NCBI GenBank assembly: GCA_963799045.1
Contig: CAWCVN010000003.1
Coordinates: 1-64,000, forward strand
Length of the DNA: 64,000 bases
Direction: 5' to 3'
From: DASRSS01 sp963799045
GTDB taxonomy: Bacteria; Actinomycetota; Actinomycetes; Mycobacteriales; Jatrophihabitantaceae
The notes under the pieces are model-generated. The model was not told the DNA's origin. It saw only the letters and a list, made by a program, of their open reading frames with translations, and ran no database searches. Every line of letters begins with the position of its first letter. Position 1 is the first letter of the stretch. Below, in pieces: positions 33,244-41,324 of the stretch. The position numbers were made by a program, and so were the translations under genes.

Positions 33244-34433
33244 CGGCCGCGAACCGCCGGCTGGACGTCGACGCGCTGGTACGCGATCCCGCGACCCGCA
33301 TCATCGTCACCTGCGGCAGCGGCGGGGTCGGCAAGACGACGACGGCCGCCGCGATCGCGCTGCTCGGGGCGCAGGCGGGCAGGCGCACGGTGGTGCTGAC
33401 CATCGACCCGGCGCGGCGGCTGGCACAGTCGATGGGGCTGACCGAGCTGGACAACAACCCGCGTGAGGTCGCCGACGCGGTGACCGAGGGCGAGGGCGAG
33501 GGCCAGCTGTTCGCGATGATGCTGGACATGAAGCGCACCTTCGACGAGGTGGTGCTCGAGCACTCGACCCCGGAACGGGCCGAGCAGATCTTCGCCAACC
33601 CCTTCTACCAATCGCTGTCGTCGTCGTTCGCCGGGACGCAGGAGTACATGGCGATGGAGCGGCTCGGCCAGCTGGCCGCGATGAAGCGCACCTCGACGGC
33701 GGGCACGCCCGAGCCGATGTGGGACCTCATCGTCGTCGACACCCCGCCGTCGCGGTCGGCGCTGGACTTCCTGGACGCCCCGAATCGGCTGGGACGGTTC
33801 CTGGACGGCCGGATGATCCGGGTGCTCACGGCTCCGGCACGGGCCGGGGGGCGCACGGGCATGAAGGTGATGACGGCGGGCATCGGCGTGTTCGCCCGGG
33901 TGTTCAGCCGGGTGCTCGGTGGCGACCTGATCCGGGACCTGTCGGCCTTCGTCTCCGCCCTGGAGACGATGTTCGGCGGCTTCCGTGAGCGCGCGCAGCA
34001 GACCTACGAGCTGTTGAAGGCCCCCGGCACGGCCTTCGTCGTGGTCGCCGCGCCGGAGCCGGACGCACTGCGGGAGGCGTCCTACTTCGTCGACCGGCTC
34101 TCCTCCGAACGCATGCCGCTGGCCGGGCTGGTGATCAACCGAATGCGCCGCACCGTCGCCGTCGACGGCGAGGCGCCGCTGAGTCGCGCCCGGGCGGAGG
34201 CCGCCGTCGAGCAGCTGGCCGGCAAGAGGCAGACCGCGCCGATCCGGTTGGCGGGCGTCGCGCTGCGGGTCCACGCCGAGATCGCCGGCGCGGCCGAGCA
34301 CGATGCCCGGATGGCGAAGCGGTTCGCCACCGCCCATCCCGAGGTGAAACTGGTCGAACTGCCCGCATTGCCGGCCGACGTCCACGATCTGCAGGGGCTG
34401 CGCACCATCGGCGGGCTGCTGACCGCCAACTGA
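33240..34433 (+). CDS. ArsA-like ATPase, second of a pair (Rv3680 type)
   Basis: A 397-residue ATPase. Walker A is IVTCGSGGVGKTTTAAAIAL, followed by VVLTIDPARRLAQSMGL, the A-loop-like LFAMMLDMKRTFDEVV, and switch II IVVDTPPSRSALDFLDAP. The long central helical part (TGMKVMTAGIGVFARVFSRV) fits a hydrophobic client groove as in Get3. GTG 33240 overlaps the first ArsA stop, so the proteins are probably made in equal amounts. In mycobacteria whiB4 follows on the other strand; here only 44 bp separate this gene from the PBP. Confidence 0.88.
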   Translation: MTAANRRLDVDALVRDPATRIIVTCGSGGVGKTTTAAAIALLGAQAGRRTVVLTIDPARRLAQSMGLTELDNNPREVADAVTEGEGEGQLFAMMLDMKRTFDEVVLEHSTPERAEQIFANPFYQSLSSSFAGTQEYMAMERLGQLAAMKRTSTAGTPEPMWDLIVVDTPPSRSALDFLDAPNRLGRFLDGRMIRVLTAPARAGGRTGMKVMTAGIGVFARVFSRVLGGDLIRDLSAFVSALETMFGGFRERAQQTYELLKAPGTAFVVVAAPEPDALREASYFVDRLSSERMPLAGLVINRMRRTVAVDGEAPLSRARAEAAVEQLAGKRQTAPIRLAGVALRVHAEIAGAAEHDARMAKRFATAHPEVKLVELPALPADVHDLQGLRTIGGLLTAN

Positions 34434-34477
34434 GGCGCAGCCGGGGCGGCCGGCGCCCGCCCCGTAGGCTGACGCCC

Positions 34478-36982
34478 GTGGCAGGTACCCCAGGGAGCCC
34501 CGACCGCTTGCCGGTGATCGGCAAGCTCATCGCCGCTCTCGTCGCCGCCGGCATCCTCGTCGCCGGGCTGTTGCTTCCCTACATCGGAGGCCTAGGACTG
34601 GTGGCCCAGCACGAGGGCAGCAAGTTCCTGAACACGACCTGCAACCTCACCGAGTCACAGCCCCCGCAGAAGACGACCTTCTACGCCAGCGACGGCAAGA
34701 CACCGATCGCCACGATCTTCACCCAGGACCGGGTGCCGATCCCGCTCAGCGACGTACCGACCTACCTCCAGCAGGCGCTGATCGCCACCGAGGACCGGCG
34801 CTTCTACAAGCATCACGGCGTGGACATGCGCGGCCTCATCCGCTCCGCGATCAGCACTAGCGGCGGCGACACCCAGGGCGGGTCGACGCTGACGATGCAG
34901 TACGTCAAGCAGATCCGGCTGTACCAGGCGGGAGACAACCTGGCCAAGCAGCGGGCCGCGGTCGCGCAGAACCTGCAGCGCAAGATGGAGGACGCCCAGT
35001 GCGCGATCGCCATCGAGAAGCGCGAGTCGAAGGCCACGATCCTCGACAACTACCTCAACATCGCCTTCTTCGGGGAGAACTCTTTCGGCCTGCACACGGC
35101 TGCGCAGACCTACTTCAACAAGGACCCCAAGGACCTCACGCTGCCGGAGGCCGCCCTGCTGGTCGGGGTGCTGCGCGCACCGTCGGCCTATGACCCGTTC
35201 GTCTACCCGCAGGCGGCCCGCGCCCGGCGCAACCAGGTACTTCAGAACCTCGTCGACGTCGGTCAGCTGAGCCAGGCGGAGGCGTCCAAGTACGAGGCGC
35301 AGCCGATCCAGCTGGCGACCGACCAGCCGCCGGAGGTCAAGGAGGGCTGCGCGCACGCGTCGTCGAAGATCCTCAACGTCGGCTTCTTCTGCGACTACGT
35401 GGTCCACTGGCTGGAGACGACCGGCGGCATCTCGAACACCGAGCTGACCACCGGCGGGCTGAAAGTCATCACCACACTCAACGTGCGCGACCAGAACCGG
35501 ATCCAGCACAGGCTCTCGAAAGCCATCCCGGCCGGCGGGTCGATGACCGCGATCATCCCCGTCGTCGACCCGCGTAACGGCAACATCCTCGCGATGGCCA
35601 CCAGCAAGCGATACGGCAACCCGACCTCGCACAAGGACCACAGCCACACCACGCTGCCGATCTTCAACTCCTACACCGCGTTCGGTGCCTCCACGTACAA
35701 GCTGTTCCCGCTGCTGACTGCGCTGTCCACCGGCGTGCCCAGCAACTGGCCGCTGAAGAACCAGGACCCGTACCACGCGGCGTGCCTGACGCCGTCGACG
35801 ACCACGAACGGCGACGCCCGCGAGACCTACAACGCCAACGAGACGCTCGCCTCGGCCACCGCCAAGTCGTCCAACACGTTCTTCGTGGGACTCGCCGACC
35901 AGCTGCTGGGCTGCCACCTGCAGCCGATCGTGAACATCGCCGAACGGCTGGGCATGAAAAGCCTCGAACAGCCCAGCGACACCCCGAAGCAGGACGTGGC
36001 CCAGACGATCGTCGCCAACGAGCGGGCCCAGCAGCTCGTGCTCGGTGACGTCTCCTCCAGCCCCCTGGAGCTGGCCGGCGCCTACGCCGCCGTAGCCAAC
36101 GACGGGCAGTTCAACGCGCCGTCGCCGGTGCTGTCGGTCACCAAAACCGACGGCACCACCATCCCCATCACCCGACCGAAGCCGCAGCAGGTCGTCGCGC
36201 CGCAGGTCGCGCGTCAGGCCGTGGACATCCTCACCGGCGACACCACCTACCCGGGCACGTCCTACCAGCCGTTCCAGTCCTGGTACTCGACCAACTCCAG
36301 CGTCGTCGCCGGCAAGACCGGCACCGCGGTCGCGGTCGTCAACGGCAAGGAGACGAACAAGAACGCCTCGATCTGGTTCGTCGGCATGACACCGCGCCTG
36401 GTCGCGGCGACGGCGATCGTGAACCTGGACAGCCCGTTCGCGCCGTCGAGGGGCCTGCCGGGTGAGTCCGCGCCGGGCGCCGCCTACGGTGACTACGCCT
36501 CCGGCATCTGGCTCGACACCGTCGGCAAGCTGATCAACAATCAGAACTGGACCTGGCCGAGCGCCGACTCCGTGCCCGGCAAGAGCGTGCCGAACCTGGT
36601 CGGCAAGACGGTCGATCAGGCCAAGGCGCTGCTCGCCGGCAACGGCTTCAAAATGACGCTGCTCGACTCGGCCGACAACCTGACCTGCGCCAGCGACGTC
36701 ACCTACGGCTCGATCGCGTACTACGCGCCACAGATCGCAGCGCCCGGCAGCACGATCACGGTCTGCCCCTCCAGCGGCGTCGGCCAGCTGATCTACACCA
36801 AGCCGAAGCCGACCAAGTCGAAGACACCGACGGCCGGAACCAGCGGGTCGACGGGAAGCAGTGGGAGCACCGGCAGCAGCACCACGCCCGGCGGCGGAAC
36901 GTCGTCGACGCCCACAAGCAACCCGGGGCCCGGCGGCGGGCCGCCCGGGCACGGAGGGGCGCCACCCGGCCAGGGCGGCTGA
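34478..36982 (+). CDS. ponA2: class A penicillin-binding protein with PASTA domain (PonA2-like)
   Basis: An 834-residue bifunctional peptidoglycan synthase. TM near residues 17-42; GT51 glycosyltransferase with catalytic Glu105 in LIATEDRRFYKHHG; transpeptidase with the nucleophile Ser405 in GASTYKLF, the second motif in KSSNTFF, and KTGTA at 613. One PASTA domain begins near residue 704 (VPNLVGKTVDQAKALLAGNG), and a Gly/Ser/Thr/Pro-rich tail of about 60 residues closes the protein. TAGGCT lies 7 nt before GTG 34478. Same position as Rv3682. Confidence 0.92.
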   Translation: MAGTPGSPDRLPVIGKLIAALVAAGILVAGLLLPYIGGLGLVAQHEGSKFLNTTCNLTESQPPQKTTFYASDGKTPIATIFTQDRVPIPLSDVPTYLQQALIATEDRRFYKHHGVDMRGLIRSAISTSGGDTQGGSTLTMQYVKQIRLYQAGDNLAKQRAAVAQNLQRKMEDAQCAIAIEKRESKATILDNYLNIAFFGENSFGLHTAAQTYFNKDPKDLTLPEAALLVGVLRAPSAYDPFVYPQAARARRNQVLQNLVDVGQLSQAEASKYEAQPIQLATDQPPEVKEGCAHASSKILNVGFFCDYVVHWLETTGGISNTELTTGGLKVITTLNVRDQNRIQHRLSKAIPAGGSMTAIIPVVDPRNGNILAMATSKRYGNPTSHKDHSHTTLPIFNSYTAFGASTYKLFPLLTALSTGVPSNWPLKNQDPYHAACLTPSTTTNGDARETYNANETLASATAKSSNTFFVGLADQLLGCHLQPIVNIAERLGMKSLEQPSDTPKQDVAQTIVANERAQQLVLGDVSSSPLELAGAYAAVANDGQFNAPSPVLSVTKTDGTTIPITRPKPQQVVAPQVARQAVDILTGDTTYPGTSYQPFQSWYSTNSSVVAGKTGTAVAVVNGKETNKNASIWFVGMTPRLVAATAIVNLDSPFAPSRGLPGESAPGAAYGDYASGIWLDTVGKLINNQNWTWPSADSVPGKSVPNLVGKTVDQAKALLAGNGFKMTLLDSADNLTCASDVTYGSIAYYAPQIAAPGSTITVCPSSGVGQLIYTKPKPTKSKTPTAGTSGSTGSSGSTGSSTTPGGGTSSTPTSNPGPGGGPPGHGGAPPGQGG

Positions 36983-37004
36983 ACCGGGCCGGCGGTCCGG
37001 TCGG

Positions 37005-37457
37005 TCAGCTGAGTTGGCGGCGCACCTCGTCGCTGACCCGCTTCCCGTCCGCCCGGCCCGCGACCTTCGGCTGGACGAGCTTCATCACGGCGCCCAGCTG
37101 CTGCGGCGCGGTGGCGCCGGCCTCGGCTACCGCGGCGCGAACCAGTTCGGTGAGTTCGGCATCGTCGAGCTGCTTCGGCAGGTAGCGGTCGATGACCTCG
37201 CCCTCCGCCCGCTCGCGGGCGGCAAGCTCGGCGCGGCCGGCGGCGTCATAGGCCTCAGCGGCCTCCCGGCGCTTCTTGCCCTCGCGGGCGAGGACCTTCA
37301 GCACCTCGTCGTCGGTCAGCTCACGCGCCTGCTTTCCGGCGACCTCCTCAGTGGTCACCGCGGTCAGCGCCATGCGCAAGGTGGCCGTCGTCAGCTCGTC
37401 GCGGGCCTTCATCGCCGAGTTGAGGTCCGCGTGCAGCCGGGCTTTCAGTTCTGCCAT
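37005..37457 (-). CDS. GatB/YqeY domain protein
   Basis: A 150-residue YqeY protein: LKARLHADLNSAMKARDELT at the N-terminus, then TLRMALTAVTTEEV, AREGKKRREAAEAYDAAGR and the C-terminal LGAVMKLVQPKVAGRADGKR. These resemble the tail of GatB, the tRNA-dependent amidotransferase subunit, but the standalone form has no proven role. It is convergent with the PBP gene (22 bp) and divergent from the metallophosphoesterase gene (23 bp). Confidence 0.87.
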   Translation of the reverse strand: MAELKARLHADLNSAMKARDELTTATLRMALTAVTTEEVAGKQARELTDDEVLKVLAREGKKRREAAEAYDAAGRAELAARERAEGEVIDRYLPKQLDDAELTELVRAAVAEAGATAPQQLGAVMKLVQPKVAGRADGKRVSDEVRRQLS

Positions 37458-37480
37458 GCAGCCACCGTACTGTGGTCGGC

Positions 37481-38371
37481 ATGCCCCGACTGCTGCGTGC
37501 CGGCCTGTGCTGCGCCGCGGCGGGCGCGGGGGCGTTCGCGTACGGCACGCTCTACGAGGCGCATGCCTACACGCTGCGCACATTCACCGTGCCGGTGCTC
37601 GCCACCGGCTCGCAGCCGATCCGCGTGCTGCACGTCTCGGACCTGCACATCATCCCCGCGCAGCAGGACAAGCTGGACTGGATCCGGCGGTTGGCCGAAC
37701 TGGAACCCGACCTGGTCGTGAGCACCGGAGACATGCTCTCCTCCGACGACGCCGTTCCGGCCGTGCTGCACGCGCTCGAGCCGCTGTTCGCCTTCCCGGG
37801 GTGCTTCGTGCCGGGCAACAACGACTACTACGGACCGACCCGCAAGAGCCCGATCCGCTACTTCTTCCCGAACCGGCGCCGCACCTACGGTCCTCCGCTG
37901 CCCTGGCCGGACCTCGCGGCCGCCATGTCCGCAGCGGGCTGGACGGACCTCACGCACGTGCGCGCGACGCTGGGCCTCGACGGCGCCGAGGTCGCGCTGG
38001 CCGGCACCGACGACCCGCACCTGTACCGGGTGCGCTACTCGACGATCGCCGGTCCCGCTGAGCCCGACGCGGCCGTGCGGATCGGGGTCACCCACTCGCC
38101 GGAGCCCTATCTGCTGGAGGCCTTCGCCCGCGACGGCTACGACCTGGTGCTGGCCGGACACACGCACGGCGGCCAGGTGCGGGTGCCGTTCGGGCCGGCG
38201 ATCGTCACCAACTGCGGGATCGATCGGCGCCGGGCCCGCTGGCTGCACACGTGGGACGAGCACATGTACTTCCACGTGTGTGCCGGCCTCGGTGGCAACC
38301 CGCACCTGCCGGTGCGCTTCGCGTGCCGACCGGAGGCCGCGCTGCTTACGCTGGTGCCGCGAGAGCGCTGA
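37481..38371 (+). CDS. membrane-anchored metallophosphoesterase (Rv3683 type)
   Basis: A 296-residue calcineurin-like phosphoesterase. An N-terminal hydrophobic stretch (LLRAGLCCAAAGAGAFAYGT) probably anchors it. Metal motifs in order: VLHVSDLHI (D-x-H), STGDML (GD), PGNNDYYGP (GNxD in place of GNHD), THSPEP and AGHTHGGQ (GHxH). YaeI/YkuE-like enzymes of this type act on lipids. TACTGT lies 7 nt before ATG 37481. In the GNHD motif the His is replaced by Asn, as is common in this subfamily. Confidence 0.87.
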   Translation: MPRLLRAGLCCAAAGAGAFAYGTLYEAHAYTLRTFTVPVLATGSQPIRVLHVSDLHIIPAQQDKLDWIRRLAELEPDLVVSTGDMLSSDDAVPAVLHALEPLFAFPGCFVPGNNDYYGPTRKSPIRYFFPNRRRTYGPPLPWPDLAAAMSAAGWTDLTHVRATLGLDGAEVALAGTDDPHLYRVRYSTIAGPAEPDAAVRIGVTHSPEPYLLEAFARDGYDLVLAGHTHGGQVRVPFGPAIVTNCGIDRRRARWLHTWDEHMYFHVCAGLGGNPHLPVRFACRPEAALLTLVPRER

Positions 38372-38424
38372 GGGCGGCCGACAAGCAGGTCGACGGCACC
38401 GGCTATGCTGAGCCGGTTGCACAC

Positions 38425-38572
<148 letters not shown>

Positions 38573-39112
38573 GATCACCCCGACCATCACGAGGCCCGAG
38601 TTTGCGGGGCTCTCGGTTTTCTGACACTGGCCGAGTGAGCGCTTTCCGAGCCGTTTGCTAACGGGCTTGCTAACAAAGCGCGCATGAACCGTGGCTCGTG
38701 AGCAGGTCCGGGATGATCCGGTACCGGCTGAGACGGTCCGCTACGGCCAGGCCGCAGCAGTGACCGCAGCGTGTCGGCCACAGCGACGATGGGCTGCATC
38801 AAGGATCTTGGACAGTTCCTCGCGTTGTTGATCAAGCAGCGGTTGCTGCCTGACAGTGATCGGTGAGGTGTGGGGCTCAAGAACCTCAGCCCGCCTTCCG
38901 TGCTATCACGCGGCGTGTTGGTATTCGTCGATCAGCCCACCGGGGACCTGACGAGAAGATTCACTCGTTTGGCTGGGTCTCCCCGTCTGCGCGAGCCGGG
39001 TTGAGGGTGGCCGTGTAGCCCAGGGACTCGAGCTGGCTGGCTGCACGCTGCTGGGCCCGACACGGCTGGGGTTCAGGCGGGCGTGACAGCCTGGGCACCA
39101 CGATGTTGCGCA
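38573..39112. other. non-coding left part of the mini-island
   Basis: 540 bp with no credible complete gene. On the minus strand the frame ending at 38906-38908 finishes GGLIDEYQHAA, which resembles the extreme C-terminus of some actinobacterial integrase-core transposases; only about 15 codons look related, so this may be a trace of an old insertion sequence or chance. The motif at 38654-38678 recurs near the right end. Confidence 0.35.
38654..38678 (+). repeat. left copy of the TGCTAACGGG island-end motif
   Basis: TTTGCTAACGGGCTTGCTAA-CAAAG holds two TTGCTAAC-like units 12 bp apart. A related copy lies at 40169-40192, so the motif occurs about 82 bp inside the left repeat and 116 bp inside the right one. 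Short direct repeats near both ends resemble arm-type binding sites of a tyrosine integrase. Confidence 0.45.
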
Positions 39113-39134
39113 TGCCGTACATCCGCCGTACAGT
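39113..39134 (+). promoter_or_regulatory. toxin-antitoxin promoter with direct-repeat operator
   Basis: GCCGTACA occurs at 39114-39121 and 39125-39132, 11 bp apart. The second copy overlaps a -10-like TACAGT (39129-39134), which ends 6 nt before GTG 39141. Ribbon-helix-helix antitoxins bind short repeats spaced about one helical turn apart, so this is a plausible autoregulatory operator. Confidence 0.5.
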
Positions 39135-39140
39135 TGATTC

Positions 39141-39410
39141 GTGAGCAGTGTGAAGACCCGGCGGCTGGAAGTGCGCACCGACGAGGAGACCGAGCGTCTT
39201 GTCTCGGAGGCGTCGGCGCTGCTGCATGTGTCCAAGTCAGCGTTCGTCGAGGATGCCGTGCGTAGTGCCGCGCGCCGAGTGGTTGCCCGGGCGGACGTGA
39301 CGCTGATGTCGCCGGAGATGTTCGACTCGATGATGGCCGCGCTCGAGGTTGCCGACCACTCCCCGGAGCTGGCGGAGCTGGCTCGCCTTCCTCGTGTTAT
39401 TGCTCGGTGA
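39141..39410 (+). CDS. DUF1778-type ribbon-helix-helix antitoxin
   Basis: An 89-residue protein. The ribbon-helix-helix lies near residues 5-50: RRLEVRTDEETERLVSEASA, then LLHVSKSAFVEDAVRSAARR. The C-terminal part (VTLMSPEMFDSMMAALEVAD) is the toxin-neutralising segment that contacts the GNAT partner in TacA-like proteins. Its stop overlaps the toxin start (GTGA), the usual arrangement. It should bind both the toxin and the operator at 39113-39134. Confidence 0.85.
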   Translation: MSSVKTRRLEVRTDEETERLVSEASALLHVSKSAFVEDAVRSAARRVVARADVTLMSPEMFDSMMAALEVADHSPELAELARLPRVIAR

Positions 39411-39934
39411 GCGAGCCCGCCTACCGGCTGACGCTCCTGGACCGCAGCTTCGACCTTACCGGGTTCGACTGTGGCGAACCGGCGTACAACGCGTGGCTGA
39501 CCCACACCGCCGTTCGAGCGCACGCGTCTGGCTCGAGCCGCGTCTACGTCCTACTTGAAGAGTCCGACTCCGCCCCAGAACGGGTGGTCGGGTATTTCGC
39601 GATCTGCCCGACGACGGTGGTACGGGACGCGATGCCCAAGTCGTTGCAGCGCGGGATGCTGCGGACCACCCCCGGGTGGCTGCTGGCCAAGCTCGCTCTG
39701 GACACCTCGCTGCGCGGAGGGCAGTGGGGACGGCAATTGCTGCGTGAGGCGCTGGAGGTCATCCTGGACGCCGCCGAGCGGGGCGGCGGTGCGGTGGTCG
39801 TGGTCGATCCCGACCGCGACCACCTGGTGTCGTTCTATGCCCGCAACGGCTTCACCAGTACCGGCGCGGATGATCTGCGAATGTTCGTCAAGGTCGCCAC
39901 CGTCCGCGCCCACCTGCGACCACCGACACGATGA
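39407..39934 (+). CDS. GNAT acetyltransferase toxin (TacT-like)
   Basis: A 175-residue GNAT protein. The family core is seen in VVGYFAICPTTVV, the substrate and CoA segment LLAKLALDTSLRGGQWGRQL and LREALEVILDAAER, and the end VSFYARNGFTSTG with the conserved Tyr. The pyrophosphate-binding loop reads RGGQWGRQ. TacT-like toxins acetylate the amino group of charged tRNAs and block translation. The pair is the only cargo of the tRNA-Pro island, so it may stabilise the island. Confidence 0.85.
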   Translation: MSEPAYRLTLLDRSFDLTGFDCGEPAYNAWLTHTAVRAHASGSSRVYVLLEESDSAPERVVGYFAICPTTVVRDAMPKSLQRGMLRTTPGWLLAKLALDTSLRGGQWGRQLLREALEVILDAAERGGGAVVVVDPDRDHLVSFYARNGFTSTGADDLRMFVKVATVRAHLRPPTR

Positions 39935-40168
39935 CCCCCGACGTCGCGAACACGACCGCGATCACCGCCAGGTCCGTGACTCCCGACCGTTGCGCCTGCG
40001 GAGCTTGAATCGACCGCGTGAATTCGTGTGATCGTTTTCGGTCATCCGCGAAGATTTCCCGAGAGCTGACAATCGGTCAGGATCTCCACACCGAGTGAGT
40101 CCGATCCTCATCGGCCGGTGCCGGACCGGCGCGAACGCAGCTCCCGCGCACGGCGGGGCCGCATCGGG
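39935..40168. other. non-coding right part of the mini-island
   Basis: About 230 bp after the toxin with no supported gene. The stretch 40018-40075 (for example GAATTCGTGTGATCG and GAAGATTTCCCGAGAG) is clearly lower in GC than the chromosome, which supports foreign origin. No integrase fragment is recognisable. Confidence 0.4.
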
Positions 40169-40192
40169 CCTGCTAACGGGTTTGCTCACAAG
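40169..40192 (+). repeat. right copy of the TGCTAACGGG island-end motif
   Basis: CCTGCTAACGGGTTTGCTCA-CAAG matches the left copy at 38654-38678 in 19-20 positions and in the same orientation. It sits 116 bp before the right 117-bp repeat. Confidence 0.45.
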
Positions 40193-40307
40193 ACCGGGTG
40201 CGACAGCCCTCGACGGGGGCGATCATCCATCATCGGATGAGACGGCGGACCGGAGAAACTGCGGTGATTCCGAGATGCCGCGAGCCACATGAGACCGCGC
40301 CCGTGCT

Positions 40308-40424
40308 GTTCGGGACGAAGAGGCCGTGGGTTCAAATCCCGCCACCCCGACGCAGGCCGAGAGCAGAACGGACGTCAGTCTGTTCTGCCGAGGCCAAGGA
40401 TGGGGTTGAGGCGGCGCAGCCGCC
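40308..40424 (+). repeat. right 117-bp direct repeat (attR-like), with tRNA-Pro 3' fragment
   Basis: Identical to 38456-38572. The first 43 nt (40308-40350) are the 3' half of tRNA-Pro without a 5' half, so no functional tRNA can form. The repeat ends within the right arm of a hairpin that is complete only here. Confidence 0.92.
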
Positions 40425-40431
40425 TCAACCC
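40403..40431 (+). terminator. complete 13-bp terminator hairpin at the right island end
   Basis: GGGTTGAGGCGGC-gca-GCCGCCTCAACCC is a perfect 13-bp stem with a 3-nt loop. In the left repeat the same hairpin is cut to the inner GGCGGC/GCCGCC. This shows that the native sequence after tRNA-Pro is now on the right of the island. Confidence 0.65.
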
Positions 40432-40484
40432 GACGCGGTTTCACGAGTCACCTTCGGCGTGCCCGAAGCTGCCGTATAGATTGT

Positions 40485-40500
40485 TAACAGTTTTCTGTTA
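40485..40500. promoter_or_regulatory. putative GntR operator
   Basis: TAACAG-TTTT-CTGTTA, a perfect inverted repeat, lies in a conspicuously AT-rich patch (40474-40502) about 90 bp before the GntR gene. It also contains TTGTTAACA, a form often bound by FadR-subfamily regulators of lactate and related operons. Confidence 0.6.
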
Positions 40501-40559
40501 TCGTGGTGCCGGAGACGAAGCTCGAGGCCGGCGTGTTCGGGGAATCAGGAGCGGCGCGG

Positions 40560-40586
40560 ATGTCGACTGCACAGGCGGGGCACTGA
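40560..40586 (+). CDS. possible 8-codon leader peptide before the GntR gene
   Basis: ATG 40560 begins MSTAQAGH and a stop, preceded by AGGAG 9 nt upstream. The stop ends 3 nt before the GntR start (GTG 40590), which has no good RBS of its own, so ribosomes ending here could re-initiate. The signal is short and may be chance. Confidence 0.3.
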   Translation: MSTAQAGH

Positions 40587-40589
40587 GCC

Positions 40590-41324
40590 GTGGCACGCTC
40601 CCGCGTGGGCCAGGACTTCCCCGACCTGTCCCCGGTCGACCGGCCCGGCCCGCTGCGAATCAAGGTGCTCGACGCGCTGCGCGAGCTGATCGTCGATCGC
40701 ACGCTGCGCCCGGGCCAGCATCTGATCGAGACCGACCTGGCCGAGCGGCTGCAGGTCAGCCGCGGCCCGGTCCGCGAGGCGTTGCAAGCGCTGGCCAACG
40801 AAGGCTGGGTGGGGCTGCGTCCCGGGCGCGGGGCGTTCGTGCACGAGGCCTCCCCGCAGGAGGTACACGAGGTCTTCGCGGTGCGCACGGCACTTGAGAG
40901 TGAGGCGGCCCGGCTGGCGGCCGCCCACATCAGCGCCGATGACATCGCCACGATGCGGGAGTGTTGCGCCCGAGGCCGGGCCGCCGTGCGGGCCGACGAC
41001 GCGCGCGAGGTGGCCGCCGAGAACTCGGCATTTCACCTGCAGGTTGCGCGGAGTTCGGGAATCGGGCTGCTCTACGGACACATCGCCTCCCTCGACCAGC
41101 GGGTGCGCTGGCTCTACCAGCCGCTGGTCGGACGGCGCGGGCTAGCGTCCTGGGACGAGCACGACCAACTGATAGAAGCTCTCGAACACCACGACGGCGA
41201 GCGTGCCGCGGCGGTAATGCGCGCGCACACGGCCCGCACGTTGCAGGCCTTCCGCTCGCACGAATCCGAACCCCCCGCGGACCACGGCGTGCAGCCGGGG
41301 GCGCGAACGAAGGCCGCGCTGTGA
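40590..41324 (+). CDS. GntR/FadR family regulator of lactate uptake
   Basis: A 244-residue regulator. The winged helix (about 22-90) reads LRELIVDRTLRPGQHLIETD, then LAERLQVSRGPVREALQALA. The C-terminal FCD domain carries the metal-binding residues in EVFAVRTALESEAARLAA, NSAFHLQVARSSG and DEHDQLIEALEHHD. Its stop overlaps the start of the lactate permease gene (GTGA), so LldR-like control of L-lactate or glycolate uptake is likely. The operator candidate lies at 40485-40500. Confidence 0.87.
   Translation: MARSRVGQDFPDLSPVDRPGPLRIKVLDALRELIVDRTLRPGQHLIETDLAERLQVSRGPVREALQALANEGWVGLRPGRGAFVHEASPQEVHEVFAVRTALESEAARLAAAHISADDIATMRECCARGRAAVRADDAREVAAENSAFHLQVARSSGIGLLYGHIASLDQRVRWLYQPLVGRRGLASWDEHDQLIEALEHHDGERAAAVMRAHTARTLQAFRSHESEPPADHGVQPGARTKAAL

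Noticed and set aside
38906..38955. Transposase C-terminus (GGLIDEYQHAA) in the tRNA-Pro island
   Set aside because: Only about 15 codons look related; too short to call an insertion sequence, so mentioned only as a possibility.
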